The notes: a model not told the origin generated them from the sequence alone. DNA of 64,000 nucleotides from Curvibacter gracilis ATCC BAA-807 (GCF_000518645.1 NZ_JADZ01000010.1:62001-126000); one strand, 5' to 3'; positions 31,789 through 41,277 are shown, counted from the stretch's first letter. Program-made: numbers and translations.

Positions 31789-32398
31789 TATCTACCAAAA
31801 TCGAATTTGTCTTCACTGCGGTGAGCGCGAAAGAGGATTGTTTACGCTGAAATACCTCTTAAGTGAGGAAAATATTTTTGATGCTGTTGGATGATTTTGA
31901 AGCTTGGAATCCCAGTCTTGAGGAGATAAAGATCAGCATCTGGCGTGCCTGCAATATTAAAAGTTGCCGCTTTGAAAGATGTGCTCGTTCGAATTCAATG
32001 TGTGGGGCTTGGCCGGCATGGCGCCCAGCTGCAGGCAGGCTGTGGGCAGCTTTTGATGGCTAACACGACAGGTCCACGAACCGAGAACAGATGATGGCTG
32101 CGGCTCAACGTGAGCAAGGCTTGATGGATATCGAGCCGTCTTTCGAATCGAATCCTCAGTTTTCCAGACCCGGCAAACCACCCCACTGCTGAGTTCGGTG
32201 GTCATCCGTGGCGCTGGATGGCCCGGTTGAGTTCATGGCGAGTTGGTCTGAAGCCCACACGGGGGCGGCGTGCCTAGCGGCACGCTGTAGGCCGCTGGTT
32301 TGCGCTGGATGCGGGGTTGGGCACCCACATGAATGTGGGATAGTCAAGTCCGTTGCCGGTGGTAGAACCGTCAGGTTGAAGTTTTCCAAAGACGGCGT
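31789..32398. other. Right flank of the Rhs region, gene fragments only
   Basis: About 610 bases with no intact gene. A frame near 31790-31885 reads sensibly but lacks a start (DIYQNRICLHCGERERGLFT, then LKYLLSEENIF) and looks like another fragment. A perfect hairpin GCGTGCC-TAGC-GGCACGC lies at 32268-32285, ahead of the caspase-like gene, without a T-run. Composition returns to high GC by about 32200, marking the edge of the Rhs island. Confidence 0.4.
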
Positions 32399-34708
32399 AT
32401 GCGTTCCAAGATTCGTTCCCGGCTCGGTTGGCTGGGTGTGCTTTACGTCTTCTGCGCTGCACCAGTTTGGGCAGAGGTTACCGAGAGAGTGGCGCTGGTG
32501 GTGGGCAACTCCGCTTACAGGTTCGCACCCTTGGCCAATCCCAAGAATGATGCAGAGGGGATGGCGGCGCTGCTGAGCAAAGCCGGTTTCAAGGTGGATC
32601 GTCAACTCGACACCGACATGGGGGCCTTGCAAGATGCGGTGGCCCGCTTCGGGCAAGCCATCAAAGACCCTCAGGTCAAATTTGGCCTGTTCTACTACGC
32701 AGGGCATGGCCTGCAGCAGGACTGGCGCAACTACCTGGTGCCGGTCGATGCCAACATTCGCACGGCGGCTGACGTTGCCAAGCAGACTGTGGATGTGAGC
32801 CAACTGCTGAAATACATGAAAGAGGAACAGGGTCGCAGCTTTCTGATCATTTTGGATGCTTGCCGTGACGATCCCTTTGCTGGCACTTACAAGCCGTCGG
32901 CAAAGGGCTTGAGTCAGTTCGATGCTCCGGTGGGCAGTCTGCTGGCGTATGCCACCGCACCGGGCAATGTGGCGCAGGATGGTGCAGGCAGCAACGGTCT
33001 TTACACGAGCAACCTGCTGCGTGAATTTTCTGTGCAAGGTGTGCGGGTTGAAGATGCCTTCAAACGGGTGCGGCTGAGCGTGCGGATGGCCTCACGAGGA
33101 CAACAGGTGCCCTGGGAGAGCACGTCTCTGGAAGAGGACTTGTATCTATTTCCGAACCCAACCCGTACCTTGACTGAGTCTGAAAAGGATCAGCTTCTTG
33201 AAAAGGAAATGAAAGCGTGGCAGGCCGTCAAGAACAACGATGACCCCGAAGTGCTGGCTGCCTTTATTCGAGAGTATCCCAGTGGCAGTGCGAGCGAATT
33301 GGCGGGGTCGCGCATGAATCGGTTGCTTTCTGCCCTGGCTAGGCGTGAGCAACAGAAGTTGCTGGCGGCTGCTCAATCGGCAGCCCATGCGGCGCAAGAG
33401 TTGATAGAGAGCGAGAGATTGGCGCGTGAGCGTGCTGCAGAAGCGGAAGCCAAGCGTGTGGCAGCGGAGGCGGCCGAGCAGGAGCGACTGCGGCAGGCCC
33501 AGGCCCAGGCCGCCCGCGAGGAAGCCCGCCGAGTCGCGCTGGCCAAAGAGGCTGCCGAGCGCGCTGAAATGGCTCGAATCGCTGAGGAGAAGGCCCGGCT
33601 GGCTGAAATGGAGGCCGCACGGTTGGCTCGCGCGGCCCAAGAGGAGGCTGCCCGGGTAGCGCGGGCGGCCGAAGAGGAGGCCGCGCGCCAGGCCCGCGTG
33701 GCCGAAGCCGAGGCCGCGTCACGGCGCGCTCGCTTGGCTGAGGAAGAGTCCGCTCGATTGGCACGCTTGGCAGAAGAAGACGCTGCTCAACGTGCCCGTC
33801 TGCTCGAAGCGAAGGACGCCCGACTGGCTGAGCTGTCCCTGCAAGCCAAACAGCAGGCTGAGCGTGAGGCTCAGCGCATGGAGGCCTTGGCGGTTGCCGA
33901 AGCGCAAGAGGAGCGCGCGCGCCAGCAACGGGCGCAGGCCGTGGCGGTGCAGCAAGAAATAGAGCGTCTGGCCGCTCTGCAGGTTCAGCGCGAAGCAGAG
34001 GAAAAGCGGCTGCAGGAGCAGGCACGGCAAGCTTTGGCGCTGTTGGCTCAACAGGCTGAGCAGAGCCGCCGTGAAGCCCAGGCCAAAGAGACCCAAAAAC
34101 TGGCCATGCAGGCCACAGAGGCCGCTTCGGCCGCACCGACGGAGCTGCCTGCCACACCGTATTTCAAAGGGTTTGCCGAGCACCAGCGCAGCTACCAGGT
34201 GGGGGATGTCTACACGCTGCGGGTGATTGACCGCGTGAACCGAACCACCAATCCCTTGGTGATGAAGGTGACCCGGGTGGACACGAGCAGCGAACGCGTG
34301 GAGTACAACGATGGCGAGTATGAGTCTGACCTGATGGGCAACATCTCCACCAATCTGCGAGGCAGGTTCAGTACACCTCGTCAGTTTTATCCGGCCGAAT
34401 TGATTGTTGGCAAGAAGTGGACGACACGCTTCGTACAGTCCCGTCCTAACAATGTCAAATACACGTTTGAGTACAAACTCAAAGTCGTCGGCAAAGAGAC
34501 CATCACTGTGCCTGCCGGTACGTTCGAGACCTTCAAGATTGAAGCCCGCGGCTTCAACAACAATCTGGGCGCTTATCTGGAGCGTGACATCTGGGTGGCG
34601 CCTGGCGTGAACGCCGACATCGCTCATGAAATCAGAGTGCGCTTGCGTGGTGGGTGGGTTGAGCAAAACGATCGTCAGGAGCTGGTTTCACAGGTCCGCG
34701 GCGGCTAG
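32399..34708 (+). CDS. Exported caspase-like (peptidase C14) protein with long coiled coil
   Basis: 769 residues: a Sec signal (GWLGVLYVFCAAPVWA, cleavage near residue 25), then a caspase-like domain (about 28-255) with catalytic His103 in FYYAGHGLQ and Cys155 in ILDACRDDPF. A short helical linker leads to a very long Ala/Glu/Arg coiled coil (about 310-585). A C-terminal beta domain (about 605-769; KGFAEHQRSYQVGDVYTLRVIDRV, IAHEIRVRLRGGWVEQ) resembles DUF3108-like folds. The architecture suggests a periplasmic protease or pseudo-protease reaching across the envelope. It converges on the operon holding a second caspase-like gene, with a hairpin between them. Confidence 0.85.
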   Translation: MRSKIRSRLGWLGVLYVFCAAPVWAEVTERVALVVGNSAYRFAPLANPKNDAEGMAALLSKAGFKVDRQLDTDMGALQDAVARFGQAIKDPQVKFGLFYYAGHGLQQDWRNYLVPVDANIRTAADVAKQTVDVSQLLKYMKEEQGRSFLIILDACRDDPFAGTYKPSAKGLSQFDAPVGSLLAYATAPGNVAQDGAGSNGLYTSNLLREFSVQGVRVEDAFKRVRLSVRMASRGQQVPWESTSLEEDLYLFPNPTRTLTESEKDQLLEKEMKAWQAVKNNDDPEVLAAFIREYPSGSASELAGSRMNRLLSALARREQQKLLAAAQSAAHAAQELIESERLARERAAEAEAKRVAAEAAEQERLRQAQAQAAREEARRVALAKEAAERAEMARIAEEKARLAEMEAARLARAAQEEAARVARAAEEEAARQARVAEAEAASRRARLAEEESARLARLAEEDAAQRARLLEAKDARLAELSLQAKQQAEREAQRMEALAVAEAQEERARQQRAQAVAVQQEIERLAALQVQREAEEKRLQEQARQALALLAQQAEQSRREAQAKETQKLAMQATEAASAAPTELPATPYFKGFAEHQRSYQVGDVYTLRVIDRVNRTTNPLVMKVTRVDTSSERVEYNDGEYESDLMGNISTNLRGRFSTPRQFYPAELIVGKKWTTRFVQSRPNNVKYTFEYKLKVVGKETITVPAGTFETFKIEARGFNNNLGAYLERDIWVAPGVNADIAHEIRVRLRGGWVEQNDRQELVSQVRGG

Positions 34709-34734
34709 GAGGCCCCATGCCCCATATTCAAAGT

Positions 34735-34754
34735 GGCCCCGTGTCCTTCGGGGC
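34735..34754. terminator. GC hairpin between convergent genes
   Basis: GCCCCG and CGGGGC flank a 7-base loop within GGCCCCGTGTCCTTCGGGGC. It lies between the convergent caspase-like gene and the permease-like gene. No T-run follows, so it would be a weak or Rho-assisted terminator. Confidence 0.35.
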
Positions 34755-34812
34755 GCCAGCCTTGTCCTCTAGTCAGCGCTGTGGATCATCCTGCCCCATC
34801 CCACGGCAGCGA

Positions 34813-35622
34813 TCAGTAGATGCGATGGCCGGCAGTCAAGAACATATGGAACGACAACAGGAGTGTGGTTGTGCAACTGCTGGCGAGCATGCTCGCCAGC
34901 GTCGCGCGCAGGCCCAGGCGGTGCGCATCGAGCCCCTTTTTCACGGATTGGGTGCCTGGCCAGGCATAGAGCACGGTGCCCAGCATGCCGGCGAATCCCA
35001 AGATGGCGCCATGGCACCAGACCTGCATCCATTGCATCGGCGTGGTGGCCGTGAATGCGATGCTGGCCAGATCTCCCAGATCGCCTGCGTGCAGCATCAG
35101 GTTGAAGGCCAGGCCCAGTACCAACGTGAACAGCAGCAGCAAGGCGGTCGCTGCCGTGGCAACGACGGCATGGGCCAGCAACACGGGCACGCAATGCGAG
35201 GCGGCCTGCGCCGAAATGACGTCGGGCTTGTCGTGCGGTGTGCCGGTCGCTGAGAACGCGCTCAAACGCAGGGCCAGATTCGGTGCGCTGAGCCAGGCCA
35301 TCAGCGTCGCGCAGGCCCAGGGGGCCACAAATACCGTGATCCACGGCCAGACCTGTTGCACCACCAGTGCCGCCTGGCTTCCCAGTGTCAGCGGCAGAAG
35401 AACGAACAAGCCAGCGCCGCTCAGCGCTGCACTCAGCAGCACGAAGGGCATCAATTCGGTGATTTCTACATCGCGCTCGTTGCGCAGCGCGGTTCGGCCT
35501 GCAGGCAGCCGCCAACTGCGTCGATGGCACCACAAAGCCCGTAGCGCGATGAGTCGTCGCCCGGTCGACTGACTATGGGGCACATCAAAGCCCGCGCGGG
35601 TGTCGTCAGATGCCTGGTTCAT
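34813..35622 (-). CDS. Permease-like membrane protein next to MCE gene (divergent MlaE-type)
   Basis: A 269-residue polytopic membrane protein with about five hydrophobic segments (for example MPFVLLSAALSGAGLFVLLPL, ITVFVAPWACATLMAWL, AVVATAATALLLLFTLVLGLA) and a polar N-terminus of about 45 residues. Its ATG overlaps the stop of the TPR lipoprotein gene, and an MCE/MlaD protein is encoded two genes upstream. MCE proteins normally work with an MlaE-type permease, so this is the natural candidate, though the sequence is too divergent for me to see MlaE motifs. It is the last gene of the operon; no MlaF ATPase is present. Confidence 0.45.
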   Translation of the reverse strand: MNQASDDTRAGFDVPHSQSTGRRLIALRALWCHRRSWRLPAGRTALRNERDVEITELMPFVLLSAALSGAGLFVLLPLTLGSQAALVVQQVWPWITVFVAPWACATLMAWLSAPNLALRLSAFSATGTPHDKPDVISAQAASHCVPVLLAHAVVATAATALLLLFTLVLGLAFNLMLHAGDLGDLASIAFTATTPMQWMQVWCHGAILGFAGMLGTVLYAWPGTQSVKKGLDAHRLGLRATLASMLASSCTTTLLLSFHMFLTAGHRIY

Positions 35623-36617
35623 GGCGCACTGGCAGCAGGCCTTGCCGTGAGGCTCAGGTCAGACGCTTGCGGCCGCAGCGTTGCCTGGAGCGTGGATTGA
35701 GCCTCCTGGGCTTGTTTCAAAAGCGTTGTGTAATGTTGGGCGTTACGTGTGTCGCCGTGCGCCCGGTAGAGGCGGGCCAGCAGATCCAGGTCGGTGTTCA
35801 CTTTGGAAGCTGCGCCCTGCCCCTGGTCCAGGGCCAGGGCCTTGTGCGTGTTGGCAATGGCTGTACCCAGGTCTCCCAGGCCGGGTGCCATGAGCAGTTC
35901 AACCTGGGCACTGACGCGCAAAGCATTGGCCAGATCGGCGCTTGACACCGCACTTTGCAGGGCCGATGCAGCCGCTTGCCTGGCTGCTGGGGCATCCCCT
36001 TGCTGCATGTTCAATCGCGCACGCAAAGTGGACAGGGCTGATTGTTCGGCGCAAGACCGGCACAGGGCCTGCGCTCGCGTCAACTGCTCGGCGGCAGCGC
36101 TGGGCTCTCGGGTCAGCAATAAGGCCGCCAGACGACCCTGTGCCAGCACCTGTACCGTGGGTGGCAGTGATTCAAGGCTCAGTACCAGGCGGATCGCGGC
36201 AAGGGCCGATTCCGGATGCCCGAGTTCGGACTGCACGCGGGCCCAGTTCAACCAGGCCCAGGCTTGAAGTGCTGTTTGGGCCAGTGAGGTGTAGCGCAGC
36301 GCCAGCGCTTGATACTGATCGGCGGCCTGGTTCAGGTCACCGTGGGCATAGGCCTGGGCCGCCGCGCGCTCCTGCGCCAGAGCACGGGTGGATGTGAGCG
36401 CGAGCGTCGCGGCGGCTTCGCTATCCGTGGCGGGCTGTCGGGGTCTGCTGCAGCCCGACAGGGCCGCGATCAAGGCAACAGTGAGCAGCGCACGCGCAAG
36501 CGCTTTGCAAGCATGAACGGCGCGGCCCAGAGTGGGGCTGTCGGGGATATCGGGGCTATGGGGGCTATGGGGGCTGACGGTTGCCGGTTCCGCGTTGAAT
36601 TCAGGCGCCAGAATCAT
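35619..36617 (-). CDS. Lipoprotein with TPR-like helical repeats
   Basis: A 332-residue protein. After a Pro/Ser/His-rich start (with a short SPHSPHSPDIPDSP repeat), a hydrophobic segment ALARALLTVALIAALSGC ends in a lipobox, so Cys56 is the likely lipidated residue. The long N-terminal tail before the signal is unusual, and a shorter start is possible. The mature part is helical with TPR-like pairs (QAYAHGDLNQAADQYQALAL; WARVQSELGHPESALAAI; AQVELLMAPGLGDLGTAIAN). It is coupled to the MCE gene upstream and the permease-like gene downstream by ATGA overlaps. Probably an envelope scaffold. Confidence 0.7.
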   Translation of the reverse strand: MILAPEFNAEPATVSPHSPHSPDIPDSPTLGRAVHACKALARALLTVALIAALSGCSRPRQPATDSEAAATLALTSTRALAQERAAAQAYAHGDLNQAADQYQALALRYTSLAQTALQAWAWLNWARVQSELGHPESALAAIRLVLSLESLPPTVQVLAQGRLAALLLTREPSAAAEQLTRAQALCRSCAEQSALSTLRARLNMQQGDAPAARQAAASALQSAVSSADLANALRVSAQVELLMAPGLGDLGTAIANTHKALALDQGQGAASKVNTDLDLLARLYRAHGDTRNAQHYTTLLKQAQEAQSTLQATLRPQASDLSLTARPAASAP

Positions 36618-37660
36618 GGTGAGCTTGTCCGTGTTGGGGGTGCCGTACCGTCTTCAAAGCCATCCAGTGGCAAGGGCACCGGGGAGGCGGTGTTGACCAT
36701 TGAACTCAGAGGCCAGGTGCGGCGCGCGCCGTCGGTGATTTCGGCCACATCGTCCAGGGAGGCCCGTCCGGCACGCATCGCTGCTGGCAACTGATGGCGC
36801 GCCGCTGTGCTGATCTGTTTGACGTCAGCCGTGACGGTCTGGATGTCTGCCATGGTGTCCTGAACTTTCCCCAGCAGTTGCGGAAGTTCTTTTTGCACGG
36901 CCAGCAAGGCCGTATTGGCCGATTGCATGAGCTGTGTGGTTGCTTGCAACGTGTGTCGTGCATCTGTTGCCAAGGTTGCCCTGTCTTGATCCGCATGGGC
37001 GATCAAGCCCGAGCTTGTCTTGCTGATCGTATTCAGTTGGGCTGAGATCGCCTGAAAATTGACGAGCATCGCGGTCAATGACTCTCGCACCTGGCCGCTG
37101 ACGGCATTCGCCTCGGTCGTGATTTTGTGGGTATCGTCCAAGATGGGATCGACCTTGCCGATGGCCTGGGTCAACTTCTCGACAGCCACGCGCACGCTGA
37201 CCATCATGTCGTCCAGGTCGTTGCCATTGTCCATGGGCAGTGTTCCCCCGTCGGCGAGCAGCGGCCTGTCTTGAGGGCCCACAACAATGTCAATGAAGCG
37301 CCCGCCGATCGGACTCTCCCGCGTCAAGCGGGCTCGCGTGCCTTCGGTCAGCAGGTTCAGGCGTTGCGCGTCGATTTGCAAATGAGCAGTGACATTCAAT
37401 TCAGGCGACAACTCGATGGCGTTCACCTCACCAATCTTGAAGCCCTTGAGCTTGACCGGCATGCCAACCTGCACCCCGTTGGCGCCAGGCAGTTGCACCA
37501 GAAGCACGACCTTGGGCGTGAACCAGCCCTGTCGCCAGGCGCCAACGCCAGTCAGGACAATTGCTGACACCAGGGAGAGCACAATCCACAACCGGCCGGC
37601 ATGGGCCTGGTCCAAAGGCTGCGGGGCTTGAGTATCTTCAAAGGTAGGCATGGCGCTCAA
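36614..37660 (-). CDS. MCE/MlaD-domain protein
   Basis: 348 residues: an N-terminal membrane anchor (LWIVLSLVSAIVLTGVGAW, about 24-42), then one MCE domain with the hallmark VQLPGANGVQVGMPVKLKGFKIGEVNAIEL and a TRESPIGGRFIDIVVG segment. A long helical region follows (about 150-300) with HADQDRATLATDARHTLQATTQL-type heptads. MCE proteins form periplasmic rings or tubes that carry lipids between membranes, normally with an ABC transporter. Here the neighbours are a caspase-like gene upstream and TPR lipoprotein and permease-like genes downstream, an unusual setting. The gene overlaps the next start. Confidence 0.88.
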   Translation of the reverse strand: MSAMPTFEDTQAPQPLDQAHAGRLWIVLSLVSAIVLTGVGAWRQGWFTPKVVLLVQLPGANGVQVGMPVKLKGFKIGEVNAIELSPELNVTAHLQIDAQRLNLLTEGTRARLTRESPIGGRFIDIVVGPQDRPLLADGGTLPMDNGNDLDDMMVSVRVAVEKLTQAIGKVDPILDDTHKITTEANAVSGQVRESLTAMLVNFQAISAQLNTISKTSSGLIAHADQDRATLATDARHTLQATTQLMQSANTALLAVQKELPQLLGKVQDTMADIQTVTADVKQISTAARHQLPAAMRAGRASLDDVAEITDGARRTWPLSSMVNTASPVPLPLDGFEDGTAPPTRTSSP

Positions 37661-37696
37661 GCTCCTGGGCCTTCATGCGGGTGGGGGAGGGCGGGT

Positions 37697-39613
37697 TCAA
37701 TCTTTTTCCTCGACGCTCAGCAGGGCCGCTCCGTAGGCGTCCGAACAAGCGGGCCCTGTGTTGGACGACCTCTGCGCATTGCGTCCCTCACGGCCGGCGC
37801 ACGAACCGGTGGCGCCCAACGATCCGGTCAGCAACTGGTACCCCAGGGCCGCACGTCCCTGGGCGTCGTTGAGTGACTTTACGAAGGGGCCCGCCTTGGT
37901 GGTATAGGGGCTGTCGCGCAATGGCGCCAGGTCGCGCGCTTGGTCCGTGACCATGACCAGCAAGCTATCGGTTCCGGCGGGGCCGGACGCCCTGAGCCGC
38001 CAATGAGGCCGTGGCAATCGCACGCTGGCTCCTGCCGAAACCTTGTTGTCGCGGTCCAGTTCGTTTGGAAACAGCAAGTACAACGAACGGTTGTCAGACC
38101 CGGCCATGACCACATAGAGGTAACCATCGCGGCTCGAGTTCAATTGCAAATCAACGAAGTCCTGGCCGATTTTCAAAGGCGCTTTGTTCAGTTGGGCGCG
38201 GACCTGTCGTTTGGCATCGCGTTGGTCAAAGATTTGGCGCAATGCCTGCTCGCCAGTGAACTGTTGCACCGGGGCCGGCTGGCTCGTCGCCTCGGCTTGG
38301 GGTACAGCGGCCGCCATGGCCTCGGACACCGGCTGATGGAACCAGGTCGGTACAAAAGAGGAATTGCCGTGCAAGGTGATGTTGTGCGGCTTGAACAACG
38401 CATCGTTTTGCATGCGCTGGTTCAATTTGCCTTGGGCGCATTGCCGGATCTCATCCACTGAGACGGCTCCACTGCCATCCAGGTCCTGGGCGTCACGCAA
38501 CATGCAGTCGCGCATGTACTGGGTGGCCAGCCCCCCTTTTTCCTCGTCGTCAAAACTGACTTCGTTGTCACGTGAGGCGCTGACATAGATGATGTCCTGG
38601 GCCAACGCGCCTTGCTCCGTCTGCTCCACCGCGAGATTGCGTCCTTTGACATTCACCGGTCGAGAACACTCGTCGGAGGTCGCGACAAACTTGGGTCTCA
38701 GCACACCCTCATCATTGCTGTTTTGAAACCCTCGGGTGCGCACCGTCTGGGCGGTCTGCACAATGCCACCGGAATGACAGGCGTCGTACATCACAAACAG
38801 CTTGTCTGATTTTTTGACGATAGGCTTCAACAGATCTGCCATTTCCCGGTTAGTCACCGTGCCCTGTGGCCCACCGTCGTAGGCCAGCAGTGCCTCCACG
38901 CAATTGCCGGCTTGTGCATCCTTGTAGCGGGTACCGTGGCCCGAGTAATGCAAAAACACCCGGTCACCCTCCTCGATGCGGGTGCTCAACTCCTGCAGGG
39001 CCTTGCGTATGCCATCGCCTGTGGCGGCCTCGTCTTGCAGGTAGGTGATGTTGCCGGGCGGCACCTGCATGGCCTGCGCCATCTGGGTGGCCGACTCCCG
39101 GTCAACGTGGGTGCCCGGCAGTTCGGGGATGCGCGGGTCAGCATAGCGGCTGATACCGATGATCAGCGCATGACGGTTGTCCCGTGCTGGCAGGTTGCGA
39201 ACGCCCAATGTCATCGCGCTGTGGGCACGCTCCGTGCGGCCATTGAGCAGGGTGGCCGCCTGTGCATTGCCCACTTGCAGGTTCAGCGCACCAGCGCGTA
39301 CCCAGCCGACCCGTGTTTTCTCCGAGGGGCGCCCAGGGCTGTCGGCACCCGAGCTTTCTTGCCACGAGACTTGTGCCCAGCCACCTTCCAGACTCCGGAC
39401 CTGCACCGTGGCGCCCGTTGGCAGTGTCGCTAGCACGTCAGCGGTCGGCAGTTTGTCGGCGCGCATTTCACTGGCACGCAACAACTGCGTGACCTGAGCC
39501 GGTGGCGGGCTGGGTGCCGCCGGCACGGCTTGCTGGGCGAGGCTGGGCAAGCCCAGCAAGAAAATGGCCGTGAGTGCAAGGGCGCTACCGGAAATGTGTC
39601 CTGGGGCTTTCAT
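37697..39613 (-). CDS. Caspase-like (peptidase C14) protein with SH3, EF-hand and DUF4384-like domains
   Basis: 638 residues: a signal peptide (ALALTAIFLLGLPSLAQ), then a bacterial SH3-like region (about 50-113; ADVLATLPTGATVQVRSLEG). The caspase-like domain spans about 145-420 with His226 (HYSGHGTRY) and Cys279 (YDACHSGG). Inside it is a perfect EF-hand loop, D377-x-D379-x-S381-G...E388 (DLDGSGAVSVDE), as in calcium-regulated caspase relatives. A C-terminal DUF4384-like beta domain (about 480-560; GYLYVVMAGSDNRSLYLLFPN) follows. Start ATG 39613 overlaps the CHASE2 stop; a longer frame upstream lacks a signal. It probably acts in the periplasm as a calcium-dependent protease. Confidence 0.87.
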   Translation of the reverse strand: MKAPGHISGSALALTAIFLLGLPSLAQQAVPAAPSPPPAQVTQLLRASEMRADKLPTADVLATLPTGATVQVRSLEGGWAQVSWQESSGADSPGRPSEKTRVGWVRAGALNLQVGNAQAATLLNGRTERAHSAMTLGVRNLPARDNRHALIIGISRYADPRIPELPGTHVDRESATQMAQAMQVPPGNITYLQDEAATGDGIRKALQELSTRIEEGDRVFLHYSGHGTRYKDAQAGNCVEALLAYDGGPQGTVTNREMADLLKPIVKKSDKLFVMYDACHSGGIVQTAQTVRTRGFQNSNDEGVLRPKFVATSDECSRPVNVKGRNLAVEQTEQGALAQDIIYVSASRDNEVSFDDEEKGGLATQYMRDCMLRDAQDLDGSGAVSVDEIRQCAQGKLNQRMQNDALFKPHNITLHGNSSFVPTWFHQPVSEAMAAAVPQAEATSQPAPVQQFTGEQALRQIFDQRDAKRQVRAQLNKAPLKIGQDFVDLQLNSSRDGYLYVVMAGSDNRSLYLLFPNELDRDNKVSAGASVRLPRPHWRLRASGPAGTDSLLVMVTDQARDLAPLRDSPYTTKAGPFVKSLNDAQGRAALGYQLLTGSLGATGSCAGREGRNAQRSSNTGPACSDAYGAALLSVEEKD

Positions 39614-41277
39614 GGGGCGCTTGAAAATGAGTGGGTTGGATTGAATGGGGCGGCCTGGCTGAGCATCAATGACCACGCTGCCAGCATGTTGGCCAACAGC
39701 TGATTGGCCTGGCAGGTCACCATCGGGCTGTTGCGATGGAGCCAAGGCTCAAGAACCTTCAGCAAGTGTTCGTGCACATGGCTCAGCACGCCGGCGGGAC
39801 CCACAACCGCCACGACCTCTGCCAAGGCTGGGTAGTGGCGTTTGGCAGGCCATTTGACTTCGCCTTCTGGCAGCACCAGGCGGCAGCTCGGGGCATGGCG
39901 CTGCAGGGCATCCATCAAGTGCTCCAGGGCCGCTGCATCCCAAGGCTCATGACCTGCCAGCAGGCACAGCTCCACGGTGCCGGTCTGCAACGCTTCCGAC
40001 AGATGACACCAGTAGTCGCGACGCCGTTCGCTCCACAAGCGCAAGCTGCTCAGCATCAGCAAGCCGAATCCGGCAGCCAGGTGCAGATCAATGAATAGCG
40101 GCAGCAGGTTGAGCGACAGATAGCTCACGACCAGCAGCAGGGCCGGTACCACCACCGTGACAGGGGCCAGGCTGGCGACGCTGTGCCGGCTCACCCACAG
40201 CGTCAGGACCACGAACAGAGCACCCGCCAACATCACCTGCAGCCAAGGGGAGAGCGTGGACAGGCGGTGTTGGTTGAGCGCGTTATCCACCACGGTGGCC
40301 AGCGCATCGACGCCGAGGTGAGCGGGCGCCAGAGCGGTGGGATGCACGTCATGCAGGCCAGGCGCACTGGAGCCGATGATGACGACTTTCCCCGCGAACG
40401 TGGGCATCGCTGGGTCGGTCTGGCCACCCTCGGCCTGGGCAAAGACGTCTGCAAACGAGACGCGGGGATAAATGTCCGCCTTGGCGCGCCAGGCAATCAG
40501 CTCTCGGCTTTGGTAGCCGCTTTCATGGGCAGATGCGGCGATGTCGCGGTAGGTCTGAGGGGCCACCTCGGCCAGCACGCTGAGCGCAATCGATTGGATG
40601 GCCGAGCCGTCCTTCAACCGTTCGGCATATCGAAAATGACGCAGCACGCCATCGTCATCCACGTAGGCGTTGTTGTAGCCCAGGCGCGATGCCGCCAGTG
40701 CCGGAAGTGTGGGGGGAATCAATGCCACCGTGCGGGTCTGGCCTGTGTTGGCCGGCGCGGAACCGGCTGACCCGGTGGGCAGCCACAAGCCAGGCAACGT
40801 GGCCTGGTTGATCAGGCTTCTGGTGTCATTTTCGGTCGGCAGGCGCACCACCGAGAAGTGACTGTGCCGGCTGTTGGCGGCCGCGCGGTCAAAGGCGGCA
40901 TCGCCACCTGGATTGAGCTTGTCCGGGTCCGAGAACGCCACATCCCACAGGATCGCCACGGGCCTCTGGCTTTCCAGATGGTCCAGTACGGTGGCCAAGG
41001 TCTCGCGTGACCACGGCCACTGCCCGAATTCCTTGCCCATGCGCACCAGCGAGGCCTCGTCGATGTCCACGATGATCACGCGCGGGTCGGGCGCATGGGC
41101 ATGAAAGCGCGCCCGCACCATCGCGTCGTAAGTCGAGGCGGCCAGGCCACTGCTGAGGTGCATCAACGAGACGTCAACCACGGCCCACAGGCCCAGCAGC
41201 GCAGCCAAGCCCCAGGTCACATGACGCGAAGGAAGGCGTCCCAGGTTGCGCCAAAGGCGTTGGAGCGTGTTCACCAT
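39610..41277 (-). CDS. CHASE2-domain membrane protein without a recognised output domain
   Basis: 555 residues: an N-terminal membrane helix, then a large periplasmic CHASE2 domain with the hallmark DPRVIIVDIDEASLVRMGKEFGQWPWSR (about 64-91), RPVAILWDVAFSDPD and FAGKVVIIGSSAPGLHDVHPT (about 295). Three closely spaced transmembrane helices follow (about 345-420). CHASE2 sensors usually end in a kinase, cyclase or GGDEF domain; here only about 130 cytosolic residues of unknown fold follow (VELCLLAGHEPWDAAALEHL). It may sense an envelope signal and pass it to the caspase-like protein, whose gene start overlaps its stop. Confidence 0.88.
   Translation of the reverse strand: MVNTLQRLWRNLGRLPSRHVTWGLAALLGLWAVVDVSLMHLSSGLAASTYDAMVRARFHAHAPDPRVIIVDIDEASLVRMGKEFGQWPWSRETLATVLDHLESQRPVAILWDVAFSDPDKLNPGGDAAFDRAAANSRHSHFSVVRLPTENDTRSLINQATLPGLWLPTGSAGSAPANTGQTRTVALIPPTLPALAASRLGYNNAYVDDDGVLRHFRYAERLKDGSAIQSIALSVLAEVAPQTYRDIAASAHESGYQSRELIAWRAKADIYPRVSFADVFAQAEGGQTDPAMPTFAGKVVIIGSSAPGLHDVHPTALAPAHLGVDALATVVDNALNQHRLSTLSPWLQVMLAGALFVVLTLWVSRHSVASLAPVTVVVPALLLVVSYLSLNLLPLFIDLHLAAGFGLLMLSSLRLWSERRRDYWCHLSEALQTGTVELCLLAGHEPWDAAALEHLMDALQRHAPSCRLVLPEGEVKWPAKRHYPALAEVVAVVGPAGVLSHVHEHLLKVLEPWLHRNSPMVTCQANQLLANMLAAWSLMLSQAAPFNPTHSFSSAP

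Noticed and set aside
34769-35533. Alternative 254-codon minus-strand frame overlapping the permease-like gene
   Set aside because: It is Arg/Ala-rich with no membrane segments; the overlapping frame 34813-35622 has a coupled ATGA start and clear helices.
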